The position numbers and the translations under genes were made by a program. This document shows positions 29,859-40,069 of a stretch of DNA of 64,000 bases, piece after piece. The stretch lies in the NCBI RefSeq assembly GCF_000417875.1, contig NW_006920869.1, positions 1,047,759 through 1,111,758 on the forward strand, in the 5' to 3' direction. The notes below the pieces were generated by a model, which saw only the letters and a list, made by a program, of their open reading frames with translations, did no database searches and was not told the DNA's origin. This DNA is from Pseudozyma flocculosa PF-1. Taxonomy: Eukaryota > Basidiomycota > Ustilaginomycetes > Ustilaginales > Ustilaginaceae. The first letter of the stretch is position 1. Every line of letters begins with the position of its first letter.

Positions 29859-31393
29859 TCAGATCAGGTTGCGGCCGTCCCTGGGCACGGGCGCGCCCGC
29901 CGACCACGCGCCCTTGCTGACGGCGTTGAGCGAGGAGTACTGGACGCCCACCTGGCCCGCCTTGTCCTTGCCTCCGCGCGCCCTCGTGATGGCCTCGACC
30001 TGGCTGGGCCACAGGGCGGCGAGGATCATGTCGAGGCGGGGCGTGTCGACGTTGTGCAGCCTGGCCTTTTCGACGACGGCGCCGATGATGGGGTAGAGCT
30101 CCATCGGCCTGCCGTTTTCGAGGTCGAGGAGGATCGAGGGCTTGAAATCGCCCGACAGGTTGCTCTGGATGTCGGCGAACTGGGCCACGTGAGCCGAGTT
30201 GCCCGTAATCTCAAAGGCGGCGTCGACGGCAGCGGCCGGGAACCGGTCCTCGCCGATGCCGCAGGCGCGGGCGACAAAGAGGATCTCGAGCATCGTCCTG
30301 CGCACCACGCCCACCGTGTGGTGCAGCGTCGACTCGGTAATCATGGCCGCCACGGGCTGGCGCGCCAGGCTGCACAGGCCGCCCCAGCCGGCGTTCCACA
30401 GCACCTTCTTCCAGCGCACCGCCTCGATGTCGTCCGACAGCAGCCCGCCGCCGCCGCCCCGCTTGTACAGGCCAAAGAAGTGGTCCAGGCTCGCCTGCTC
30501 TTGCTGCGGTGCGTGCAAGTATCGAGGGAGAGGAAGGGTTGTTCGATATCATCAGCGCCGTCGGTAGAGGCAGGTCTCCGGGGGCGGTCAGGACACACTC
30601 ACGTCGCTGGGGATGCGGATGCCGTTGTCAGTGGTCGGCGCATCGAGGCTGGCAAACACGCCCATCTCGAGCTTCTCCTGCAGATGTGCAAGGCCGGCCA
30701 GAGGAGGGTCGGAGTACAGGGTAATCAGCCTGTCGGTCTACAGCGCAGGAAGCGCCCATCTCGGCCGCCCGCTCACCAGGCTGCCGTACTCGACGACGGT
30801 GCCGTTCTCTTTCAGGTTGGCGCCGATCCAGGCCACGGCGCTGATGATGCCCTTGGCCACGGGCTCGGCGCAGTCGACGAGCGACGTTCGCACCTCGGCC
30901 TCGATGCCGATGCCGTTCTGCACCGTCACGATGGTGGGGAGCCTGCTGCGCTCCTCGTCGTTGGACGGCTTGCGCAGGAAGGGACGGATGATCTCCGAAG
31001 TCGGCGTGAGGTCCGGTGTGCACTTGAAGGTACACACGACGTCTGAGGAGGGGTTCACCAAGGAAAGAGGGCGACACCCGACGGACGCGACGCGGTCAGG
31101 ACCGGCCCGTTGTCATTCCGCAACGCCTCGCGGTAGGGAGCCGCTGAGCCCTACTCACAGTCAAAGAACTGATCCTGCACCTCCTCGGGGCCCCTGACGA
31201 CCTTGTACGGCTTCCATCCCTCGACGCGGCCGACGATCGGGCTGTTGATGGTGATGCCGTCGCGGCTCATGGATTCGTAGTTGGAACGCGCCACGGCCGT
31301 GATCCGCGCGCCTCCGCGCTCGAGGATGTGGCCGTAGACAGTGCCCAGCGCGCCCGAGCCGATGCAGAGGATGTCGATGGTGTCGCTGCTCAT
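29859..31393 (-). CDS. Ketopantoate reductase (ApbA/PanE) family protein
   Basis: Predicted 426-residue NAD(P)-dependent reductase. Four exons in phase: 31393-31159, 31042-30777, 30737-30603, 30503-29859. The N-terminal Rossmann motif is IDILCIGSGALGTVYGHIL. Next come a strand set ending FDYVVCTFKCTPD across intron 1 and a substrate-side segment LPTIVTVQNGIGIEAEV. The C-terminal helical domain has VRWKKVLWNAGWGGLCSLA, the position of the family's conserved Lys/Asn pair. Introns are short (39 to 117 bp); intron 2 is only 39 bp. Its donor GTGAGC and acceptor CTGTAG restore the expected GSLTDRLITLYS junction, but the length is at the lower limit for splicing. Whether the enzyme serves pantothenate synthesis or another 2-oxoacid is unknown, because fungi carry many paralogues. 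Confidence 0.88.
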
Positions 31394-32423
31394 CGTGTTT
31401 GGGCCTCGCCTGTGCGATGATGCGGGTCAGCAGCGAGAAGGGTTGTGCGGGTGGTAGGTTTGGTTTGGGTGGTTGAAGATGGCTCGAGGGGGGTTCTTCC
31501 GCCGTTCCGCGCCTTATATCGAGCGTCTCTAGGTGAGCTGTAGGCAAGGACAGACTGCTACTTGGTGCGACAAGGCCGGCCGCCGGTTCGAGGCGGAAGC
31601 GCAGATTGGCTCAGGCCAAATTGAGGCGGGTCAGGAGGGGGGACGGGGGTGAACGTGCACCCGCGCGAGCACTAGGTGTGTCGACGAAACCCAAACCGGC
31701 TGCGCAGGGGGGTGCGTGCGCTGGTGCGGGCCGATGATGTGCGACTACGTGGCGTACGTGCGAGCCAGGTTCCGCTCCGAAGCGGCGTCGATGAGGGGCC
31801 GATTGAGTTGCAACCAGGCCGAAAGAGGTCGGACCGGGGCGCAATATCGTCTTGTTCGTGCCGGGCTAGGGCGTATCAGTAAGTGCGTGTGCGATGAGCG
31901 GGGCGGCGCAGTAGGTGGCGTAGTTGGGGCGTAGTACGTGTGTCGGACGCAAGCGAAGCGCAGCAAGCTGAGGCTCGTGCCCGTGGTTGTGGTCGTGGTT
32001 GTGATCGTGATCGTGGTCGGTCGAGGAGGATGGGGTGGTAGGGCAACACGGGACGAGGGATCCCCGCACCACTTGATGGCCAGACCTGAGCCTGTTTCGG
32101 CCCGCGCGTGGCCCCGCGCCCCGTCAAAGTGCAAATCTTCCGACCACGAGGCGGCGCGGCCCGGTCATTAGCCGGTCTTGCAGCCGGCCAACAAGCAGGT
32201 TAGGCAGACCAGGTCAGGCAGGCCCACCCAAAATGCAGACAAAAATCCGCGTCAAAAGTCGCATCACTTCACTTCGCGCGGGGGTCGAGCAGCTCGACTC
32301 CCTCCAGCTTGGCCTCATCGACAGCCAGCGGGGCATCAGGACGTGTGGGCGATCAACCAAAGCGGTGAAGACAGTGTGCAAGGCAGTGCAGGGAAGAGAT
32401 CTCGTACGCCGGCATCGTCGCCC
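31394..32423. promoter_or_regulatory. KPR upstream region / SLH1 downstream region
   Basis: This 1.03-kb stretch contains the KPR promoter and the SLH1 3' UTR. A degenerate GTGGTTGTGATCGTGATCG repeat lies near 31980-32025. No gene is supported. Confidence 0.45.
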
Positions 32424-35400
32424 CTAGAACTCGACGTTGCTCACCGCCTCGAGCAGGCTCAGGATGGCCGATGCCTGTTCCGCCTCGAGCTTGTCCTTTG
32501 CCATCTGCTGCCGCTCGTCGGGAAAGACCGAGGATCCGTCCTTGGTAGACTGCTGCGCCGCCGCCACCGCTGCCGCCGCCAGCTTCTGGCCCTTTCTGTC
32601 GCTCTTCTGGCGCAGCGCCTCCGACGTGGTGCACAGCGGTCGCTTGGCAAACCAGGCGGCGAGCAGCAGCGACGCCCTCTGCGCGGCGGTGAACTCGGCC
32701 TCGGCTGTCGGCTCGCCACCTTCCTCCTGCGCCTTTGCATCAGACTGACCGGGCTCGTCCTGCCGCTGTGCGCCATTGATGCTCTCGGCACCGGTGTCGG
32801 CACCGGCATCGGCAGGGCTCCTGTGGGCCTTGGCCGACCTTGCTGCCGACGCCCTGCCGCGGGGCACGCCGAAAGCCGCCAGCCAGTCGCCGGGGACGAT
32901 GCTGCGTGTCGCCTTGAGCACCGCGACAGCGGCCGGATCGTCGGGCCCGTCCCTCGCACCCTTCGACGTGGATCTGGCCTGCGGAGAATACTTCTTGCAG
33001 ACCGCAGCGGCAGCGACCGGCTTGCCCGACATCTTGGCGTGCCATCTCGCCACGTGCAAGACCGTCGAGCCGGGTTGGAGGTGCAGGGCTCGGCCAAGGT
33101 TGGTCACCTCGACGAGGTTCCCGGCGGCGCGTCCCGAGTTGTCCTCGCTCGCGCGTGCGTCGACGGAGCGGACCAGTCGCAGGCCTTCCAGCTCGTCCAG
33201 CAGCGAGTCGACGCAGCGCGACAGCCGGGCCGAGGCGGCATCCGGACCGGTGCCCTGGACGTCGTAGTAGGACGGGTTGCGCTGCGCCTCGATTGCGACA
33301 AACGTCCAGGTGAGGAGCGAGAGCATGTCGGTCCGCGAGACGGCGGCGCCGGCCACGATCTCCTGCAGCAGGTAGGGCAACAGCACCTTGGCGTCGTCGT
33401 CGAGCAGGCTCGACTGGAGCGGCAGGCCAGACGGCAGCAGACGCTCCAGCAGCGCCGCCTTGTCGCTCTGGCAGAGAACCAGCATCTCGCCCGAGGGGCT
33501 CGGCGTAGACGGCGTCCCCGGTCGCACCGCGTGCGCCTGCATCCGCACCAGCTCCGGCATCGAGTAGTCGACCACCTCGCGGTCCGAGATCGACGTCTGC
33601 CCGCGCACCTTTGTCAGGCGGACGTACTGGGTGCTCATCACGATGACCAGGTGGGCCCGCGCGGGCAGCGTCCAGCAGCTCTCGCGCGACGCGACCAGCA
33701 CTTTGATGATGCCCTGCTCAAAGAGCTGCAGCACCGACGCGCGGTCCTGCGGCGCCAGCCCGTCGTGGACGACGCCAAAGCCGTGCATCAGGGCTTCGTG
33801 GAGCGAGTGGTCGCGGATCGACCCTAGCACCGACTCGAGGTCGTGCGACGGCACGCTGATAAAGGCCTCGGTGTCGAGCTCAGAGGCGCAGCGCGTGACG
33901 AGGTCCGAGGCGACGCCGAGGCACTGGCCGTGCGACGGCACAAAGATGATGGTGGGCCCGTGCATCGCCGTCTCCTTCATCTTGTCGTAGGCCGGCTTGA
34001 CCATCGTCTTGAGCAGGCCGGCCGAGTGCGGCAGGTCAAACGTCCGGAACGACATGCCGAGCGAGCTGGGGCGATCGCGAGGGTCGAAGCTGTACCTTGC
34101 CGCCTCCTTGACGCCGAGCCATTCGGCCAGGCTGCCCGCATCGTCGAGGCTCGCGCTGGTGCCGACGAGGCGGACCGGGGCGCCGCACAACGAGCTGGCC
34201 CACAGCGTGCGGGAAATGACGAGTTCGTAGGTGGCGTCGAGGAGGTGCAGGTCCTCGGCAATGACGAGCGAGACGCGCTCCAGCAGCTTTGGCCCGCTCG
34301 ACGAGAGCGCCCGCAGCCAGGGCAGCGGTGCTGCAAAGATGACCCTGTCGCGCTTGCCGCCCGAAAGAGCCTTTTGCAGCGACGTCGAGGACATCGCCCG
34401 CACCACGTCGACATCCCTCTGGCGGGCGATGGCGGCCGAGGTACCGCGCAGCGCAGCCTCGACCAGCTCGCGTCGCGGATAGAGGACGAGCACCGCCTTG
34501 CCGGGCGTCTCGCGCATCGCGCGCCACGCCGCAAAGAAGGCCACCGTCGACTTGCCCGAGGCCGAGGGCGCGCACAGCAGCGCGTTGGCCTTGGTGTGGG
34601 CGATTGTGTGGAACGACTGCGTCTGCAGCGCGTTGAAGCCCGACATGTGCTGGGCGTAGAGGGTGCGGAGCAGCTCGTCGGGCACCGCCGACGAGACGGG
34701 CAGCAGCGGCAGGTCGAGCAGCTGCTGGTGCTTGGCCGGCCTCGGCGGCATGGCGAGGTCGTCGAACGGCACCCATACCGTGTCCTCGGCGCCGATCCAC
34801 CGGTCCGAGATCCACCGCACGCTGATGCCGCTCGGCTGCGGGTCCGGCACCGGCACAGTGAAGGAGAGCGCCGAGTAGGCCGCCTCGGTCGGCCGCACCA
34901 CGTGCATGGCCCATTGCAGGATGTCGACCTCGTTCTCGTCCTCGACCCACACGTAGAAGGCCTCGGACCGGCCGTGCAGGCGCTCGTTCCACTCAAAGCG
35001 GCGACGGATGCGCAGGTCGATCCGGAGGAGGCCGTGCGTGAGCGGGCGCAGCGCCGCCTCGAGCTCGAGGGTGGGGAAGGATCGGGCCGCGCTGCGGATC
35101 GCGCTGCCCATGCGCTCGTTGAGGTGGACGAGCCTGCCGACCTCGTTGGCCGACATCTCGGCCAGCTCGGCCACCTCGACCTCGTCGGCCCAGCGGGTGA
35201 GGTTGTAGAGGGTGTCGGGCGTCAGGTGGCTCTGCGACAGCGGGTGGTCGAACGGCCACATCCTGCGCTCGATGGCCTTGCTCATGGCCATCAGCGCCGC
35301 CGTCGTCGGCGCCCACTTGTTGCTCAGCGCGATCTCGAGCAGCGACCGGATGATGCGGCCGGCGTTCTGGGCGACGTAGGCCGAGTCCGAGACCAGCGCG

Positions 35401-38336
35401 AAGTCCTCGACGTAGGTGCGCGAGATGTAGGCCTGGAGCAGGATGTTGACCTTGCCGGGCGACGTCTCGATGCCGCCGGGCACCTGGCAGGGCGCGTTCT
35501 CGAGCATCTTCTTCAGCTCGCGCTCCTCGGTGTCGCGCGGGATGATCTGCTCAAAGTCGGTGGCGAGGCTGAGGATGCCGAGCACGTCGGCCTCGCTCAT
35601 CCGCGGCCGGAGCTTCTCGTTGAACACCTCGATGGTGCGGTGGCCGACGTAGTACTTGGCCGCCACCCGGCCCATTTCGGTGACCTCGAGGTGGCCCGTG
35701 GTGGCGTCGTGCTTGAGCATCTTGGCCTCGACCAACTTCTTTGCGGCCGACGTGATGAGCTGGAGGCGCTTGGCGCCGAGGTGCGGGTCGTCCTCGACCT
35801 CGGCGTGGACCATGCCGTAGGTCAGCGGCGTCCGCTTCATCCGCGTGAAGAGGTAGGTGTAGCCGAGCCAGGACACGCCGTCGCGCACGCTGGTCACGGT
35901 GCCCAGCGACACCTCGGCGTTGAGCGAGTCGACGAGGCCGCCGATGAACTTGGACTCGATCGGGTGCTGCGACGTGATGGCGTCGACGTAGTGCGACAGG
36001 CGGTCCTGCGAGGTGCAGATGAAGCCGACGCCGAGGTCCTCGTACTGGGGACGACCGGCTCGGCCAAAGATCTGCAGCACGTCGAGGATCGACAGGTCGA
36101 CAAACTTGCCCGCCGACGAGTCGTAGACGTCGGTGCCCTTGATGATGACGGCGTACGCGGGCAGGTTGACGCCCCAGGCCAGCGTCGCCGTGCAGCAGAG
36201 GACGCGGGTGACGCCGGTCTCAAAGAGCCGCTCGCTGACGTTGCGGTCGCTGCGCAGCATGCCGGCGTGGTGGATGCCGAAGCCGGTCTCGTAGAGCTCC
36301 TTCATCTCCTTGTTGCGGCTCGCCTGCAGCTCCTTGCCAAACGAGGCCAGCTTGGGATTGTCGTCGCGCCCCGCCGTCAGGTGGTCGAGGAGGCCCTCGT
36401 CCTTGAACATGTCGCGCAGCGTCTGCGCCGTCTTGACCGTCTCCTTGCGCGCATGGACAAACACCATGACCTGGTGGCCCGCCTGGACGAGCTCCGAGAC
36501 CTTTTCGAACGCCGCCTTGTCGAGGTTGGCGCGCGCCTGGGGCGAGCCGGATTTGCCCTTGACGCCGATAAAGTGCTGCTCGAGGGGCACGGGCCGGAAG
36601 GACGAGTCGAAGTAGAAGAGGCCCTGGTAGCGGTTGACGCGGAGGAAGTCGGCCACGTCGACGTAGTTGGGCAGCGTGGCCGAGAGGCCGACGATGCGGA
36701 TGAGCGACTGGCTCGACTCGACCAGGCGCAGCGTGCGCGCCACAATCGTCTCGATGACGGCGCCGCGCTCCTCGTGCAGCAGGTGCACCTCGTCGATGAT
36801 GAGCAGCCGCACCTTTGTGGCCAGCTCGCCGTCGCCCGTGGGCTTCCGCGTCACGACGTCCCACTTTTCGGGCGTCGTGACAATCATCTGCGTCTCGTTG
36901 ATCTCCTTGCGCGTCAGCTGCATGTCTCCGGTCAGCTCGCGCACCTTGATGCCGAGGTACTGGAGCCGCTTGCTGAACTTGCGCACCACCTCGGCGGCCA
37001 GCGCCTTCATCGGCGCTACGTAGACAATCTTGAACTCGTCGCGCGCGATGCCGAAGCCGTCGGCGCCGCGGCCGGCCACCGGGTCGATGCTCTGGGCGTA
37101 CTGGCTGATGGCGCGCAGCACCGTCAGCATCGCCACGTCGGTCTTGCCGGCACCGGTGGGCGCGCAGACGAGGAGGTTCTCGTTGGTGCGGTAGGCCAGC
37201 GGATAGACGACGCTCTGGAGGCGGTTGAGGGTCTTGTAGCCGGGGAACGCGCCCTTGGACAGCGTGTCCATCTCGCCGATCGGGATCAGGCGCTCGTCGA
37301 TGCGGAACGGCACGTTGCGGGGCGGCGGGATGGTGACCTCCTCGTAGAACGACTGCTCGACGCGCGTGGTGCCGGCGGGCAGCGCGAACCTCTGGCCAAA
37401 CACCGACAGCACGTTGCCGTGAGCGCCCGACGAAAAGACGTGCGGGTAGCGGGGCTCGTCCGAGGTGACCTGGTCGCTGGAGAACAGCGGGCGGCTGGCC
37501 GCTGCCGCGAGGCTCTCCTCGCGCATCTGCTCGAGCTCCTCGAGGGTGTAGGCCCGGTCGTGCGCCGCAGCAGCCGACGAGGGATCGGCGTCGCGGCCGC
37601 GGTTTGCCCTGCGCATCTCGTTGCGCAGCTTCTTGGCGAGCCGCTTGTCCTCCTGGCTCTGCACCACGACCTGAGAGCCGGGAGTGTAGGGCTTGGCTGC
37701 AACGGCGCGGAGACCCGCCTGGTGCTGATGCGGGGCGTGTCCGGAAGCCAGTGTGACCCGTCGTTCGCCGTCGCGATGTCGATCGGCGCCGTGGGCAAGG
37801 TCCGACAGGATGGCCTCACGCTGCGAGACGAGTGCGCTGACCAGGTCGAGCTGGTCGAAGCCGAGGACCTCGGCGAGCTCGGCCGAGGCCTCTTCGGCGG
37901 AGCCCTTGGAGGCGAGGGCGGCCATGACGCTGCTCCGTATGCTGGTGGCGATGGCCGGATCGTCGCTAAAGGTGCGAGCCAGGTAGTCGTCGAGCTGGGC
38001 CTGGGCGGCCGAGGAGGGCTGCGAGGCTGCTCGGAAGGCGTGGTCCTCGATCTCGTCGGGGTACGAGTCGATGGCCGACTGGCCTGCTTCGCGCTCTCCC
38101 TGCTCGGCTTCGGTGTGGGCTTGCAGCTGTGACCACAGATCGTCGCCGCCGGCCGCAAGGTGTCCGCGTACCGGCGCGGGGGCGGCATGCTTCTGGCCAT
38201 CGTCCTGGAGTTTCTGGAGAGAGGCGTAGATGGAGTCGATGAGGTGCTGGTCATAGTCGAGCGTGCGATGGGATCCCGATGGCTTGGCCAGAAGCTCCTC
38301 GAGGTGTGCGCCCAGGGGGATCGGAATGGCGGCCAT
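32424..38336 (-). CDS. SLH1: SLH1/ASCC3-type Ski2-like RNA helicase (ribosome quality control)
   Basis: Intronless 1970-residue helicase of the Brr2/Slh1 family. Slh1/ASCC3 dissociates collided ribosomes in ribosome quality control; the closely related Brr2 works in the spliceosome. The N-terminal region (DYDQHLIDSIYASLQKLQDD) and the 1970-residue length favour Slh1. Cassette 1 is intact: Walker A CAPTGAGKTD near 391-400, DEVHLLHEERG near 515, SATLP, and motif VI LQIFGRAGRPQ. A winged helix and Sec63 domain follow. Cassette 2 keeps a P-loop (CAPSASGKST near 1257) but has AEDLHLLD in place of DExH. Its motif VI is strongly altered (ELVRMQAHAVRPG). The final 350 residues are low in complexity and hard to align with a second Sec63 domain. 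A 1429-codon antisense frame is a GC-bias shadow. Confidence 0.93.
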   Translation of the reverse strand: MAAIPIPLGAHLEELLAKPSGSHRTLDYDQHLIDSIYASLQKLQDDGQKHAAPAPVRGHLAAGGDDLWSQLQAHTEAEQGEREAGQSAIDSYPDEIEDHAFRAASQPSSAAQAQLDDYLARTFSDDPAIATSIRSSVMAALASKGSAEEASAELAEVLGFDQLDLVSALVSQREAILSDLAHGADRHRDGERRVTLASGHAPHQHQAGLRAVAAKPYTPGSQVVVQSQEDKRLAKKLRNEMRRANRGRDADPSSAAAAHDRAYTLEELEQMREESLAAAASRPLFSSDQVTSDEPRYPHVFSSGAHGNVLSVFGQRFALPAGTTRVEQSFYEEVTIPPPRNVPFRIDERLIPIGEMDTLSKGAFPGYKTLNRLQSVVYPLAYRTNENLLVCAPTGAGKTDVAMLTVLRAISQYAQSIDPVAGRGADGFGIARDEFKIVYVAPMKALAAEVVRKFSKRLQYLGIKVRELTGDMQLTRKEINETQMIVTTPEKWDVVTRKPTGDGELATKVRLLIIDEVHLLHEERGAVIETIVARTLRLVESSQSLIRIVGLSATLPNYVDVADFLRVNRYQGLFYFDSSFRPVPLEQHFIGVKGKSGSPQARANLDKAAFEKVSELVQAGHQVMVFVHARKETVKTAQTLRDMFKDEGLLDHLTAGRDDNPKLASFGKELQASRNKEMKELYETGFGIHHAGMLRSDRNVSERLFETGVTRVLCCTATLAWGVNLPAYAVIIKGTDVYDSSAGKFVDLSILDVLQIFGRAGRPQYEDLGVGFICTSQDRLSHYVDAITSQHPIESKFIGGLVDSLNAEVSLGTVTSVRDGVSWLGYTYLFTRMKRTPLTYGMVHAEVEDDPHLGAKRLQLITSAAKKLVEAKMLKHDATTGHLEVTEMGRVAAKYYVGHRTIEVFNEKLRPRMSEADVLGILSLATDFEQIIPRDTEERELKKMLENAPCQVPGGIETSPGKVNILLQAYISRTYVEDFALVSDSAYVAQNAGRIIRSLLEIALSNKWAPTTAALMAMSKAIERRMWPFDHPLSQSHLTPDTLYNLTRWADEVEVAELAEMSANEVGRLVHLNERMGSAIRSAARSFPTLELEAALRPLTHGLLRIDLRIRRRFEWNERLHGRSEAFYVWVEDENEVDILQWAMHVVRPTEAAYSALSFTVPVPDPQPSGISVRWISDRWIGAEDTVWVPFDDLAMPPRPAKHQQLLDLPLLPVSSAVPDELLRTLYAQHMSGFNALQTQSFHTIAHTKANALLCAPSASGKSTVAFFAAWRAMRETPGKAVLVLYPRRELVEAALRGTSAAIARQRDVDVVRAMSSTSLQKALSGGKRDRVIFAAPLPWLRALSSSGPKLLERVSLVIAEDLHLLDATYELVISRTLWASSLCGAPVRLVGTSASLDDAGSLAEWLGVKEAARYSFDPRDRPSSLGMSFRTFDLPHSAGLLKTMVKPAYDKMKETAMHGPTIIFVPSHGQCLGVASDLVTRCASELDTEAFISVPSHDLESVLGSIRDHSLHEALMHGFGVVHDGLAPQDRASVLQLFEQGIIKVLVASRESCWTLPARAHLVIVMSTQYVRLTKVRGQTSISDREVVDYSMPELVRMQAHAVRPGTPSTPSPSGEMLVLCQSDKAALLERLLPSGLPLQSSLLDDDAKVLLPYLLQEIVAGAAVSRTDMLSLLTWTFVAIEAQRNPSYYDVQGTGPDAASARLSRCVDSLLDELEGLRLVRSVDARASEDNSGRAAGNLVEVTNLGRALHLQPGSTVLHVARWHAKMSGKPVAAAAVCKKYSPQARSTSKGARDGPDDPAAVAVLKATRSIVPGDWLAAFGVPRGRASAARSAKAHRSPADAGADTGAESINGAQRQDEPGQSDAKAQEEGGEPTAEAEFTAAQRASLLLAAWFAKRPLCTTSEALRQKSDRKGQKLAAAAVAAAQQSTKDGSSVFPDERQQMAKDKLEAEQASAILSLLEAVSNVEF

Positions 38337-40069
38337 GGCAGCGCGATCCGGCGAACGGCGAGAGGTGTCGTCGAGATCGTAGTCTTGGTCCTCGGTAAAT
38401 GTAGCGGCGGTGGCGGCGGCGGTGGCGATGATGGGCGCTTCGAGGGTTTTGCTACGTTGCAGCTGGTGGCACCTGGAAGCGGTGCAAACAGATGCGGCGG
38501 GGTCAGTGATGGCGGCGACGGTGGTAGGTGGCGGCAGGCAGGCCGAGGAAGAAGAAGCAGCGACTTGGGCTGGCTCGACCGCTGCAAAGAAGGCTCAGCC
38601 AAGGAGGTCATCGCCCGACGCCGGCGGCTGAGCGGCGGATCGCAGGCCGATGGACGCCCGATGTGACTTTGCCAGGTTCGCGTTCAGACCTCCACATGCT
38701 CAGCTGTCGATCTGTTGGATTTCGATTTTTCGCGCGCTGTGCCTGCGCCTGTTGCTCTCGGGTTTGGGTCGCTCTTTGGCCCGCGGGTCGGCGCGTCGAA
38801 GCCCGTTTGGAGATGGAAAACGACGTCAGCTCCCTGGCCGACGCCAGCCATCAACCAACGGCGGCCAAGAAGGAGAGCGATGATGGCGCAGAGCGGCCAG
38901 GAGCAGCAGCGCAACCATCCTACCTGGTTGTCGAGAGTCGTGCCGCACTTGTGACCAGCTGAGAGGCATTCAGGCCCAACCCTCCGCCAGCAAAGAGCCT
39001 CCCAGCGGCAAGGCAGGCCGGGCCGATGGCGTTGAGCCAGGCAGGCTAGGATCGATTGAGACGAGGCTCGCGCTGGTCCGTGTGCACCTGCAGCTGGCAT
39101 GGTGACGATCTGATGATGGTGCCAGCCGGTCTGCCTGGCCGCCTGGCCGCCTGGCTGCCCGGCTGTGCGCCATCTGCTGCTGGCTGGCCGATGCGAATTT
39201 CAAAGCAAGCACCTCGAGAGCGAGGCCCACGGAAAAAGAGCGAGCGGGTTGAGCAGGCGTGGGTCGGCGCGTGTCTGCCCAAGAAGTCGCGTCGGGCCCG
39301 GCCAGGCCTGCCTGCACTTTGTCTAGAAGGCAGCCAGGCGGGAAGCCAACCGACCGACCGACCAGCACGCCAGGCCCCGCCACGGGAAATTCAAGATTGT
39401 CAGATCGGGCAAGCGGGCGAGCGACAGACAGACAGACAGACGAGGCCCAGCCCGGACGTGGCCACGGCGTCGCCTGCCTGGCTGGCTGCCTGCCTGGCTG
39501 CCTTGAGGCTGCCTTTTGGGTGACGCCAGGCCAGGCCAGCCAGGCTCGACCACCGCGACTCGCTCCTCAAAGCCGGCCACAGAGGACAGCCTCGCGATTC
39601 TTGTGGCACCCTTCCTGCCTGCCCTCCGACTATCCCACCCCCCTCTACCTACCTTGCTACCCTCCTCTTCCACGTCGGTCCCCATCCTATCCCCACGTCT
39701 CGCCTCGCCTTCCCTCCTCTTAGCCCTCTCTCGTGCCGCGCCGTCCAACCTTCCCTCTCTGCTTCCTATCTATCCCCTGCTATCCCCTGCGCTACCCTAC
39801 CCCTTCCCACCACAACTTCGACGGCGCACGGCACGTTCAAGAGCGAGGGCAGCGCCGCGCAACGAGCACACGCTGCTCGCCACGTCGGCACGTCGGCACG
39901 GCACTCGTCAAGCCTCCGCCCAGCATCTGCGCCGCCCTCGAGACACCGCATCGCATCGCGCCGCGCCGCGCCACGCCACGTCTCGGCCACACCTCCCCGC
40001 TACGCGCTTTGCAGGCCAAGCAGCAGGCGGGCACGCTGACGCCGTCACATCCAGGCAACAGCGCCCAGC
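38337..40069. promoter_or_regulatory. Divergent promoter region, SLH1 / homeodomain gene
   Basis: This 1.73-kb spacer holds GACA repeats (39422-39441), CCTGCCTGGC-type motifs (39120-39560) and long pyrimidine-rich leader sequence before the homeodomain gene (39590-39790). No gene with family features was found; open frames are compositional. Confidence 0.45.
39422..39441. repeat. (GACA)n tetranucleotide repeat
   Basis: About five GACA units in the SLH1/homeodomain intergenic region. Confidence 0.85.

Noticed and set aside
31584..31600. GGTTCGAGGCG resembling a tRNA B box
   Set aside because: Does not fit the consensus and no tRNA fold was apparent.
33843..38132. 1429-codon plus-strand open frame opposite SLH1
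   Set aside because: It is exactly antisense to a strongly recognised helicase; translation is Arg/Val/Leu/Asp-rich with no domain. GC-rich third positions remove stops on the opposite strand.
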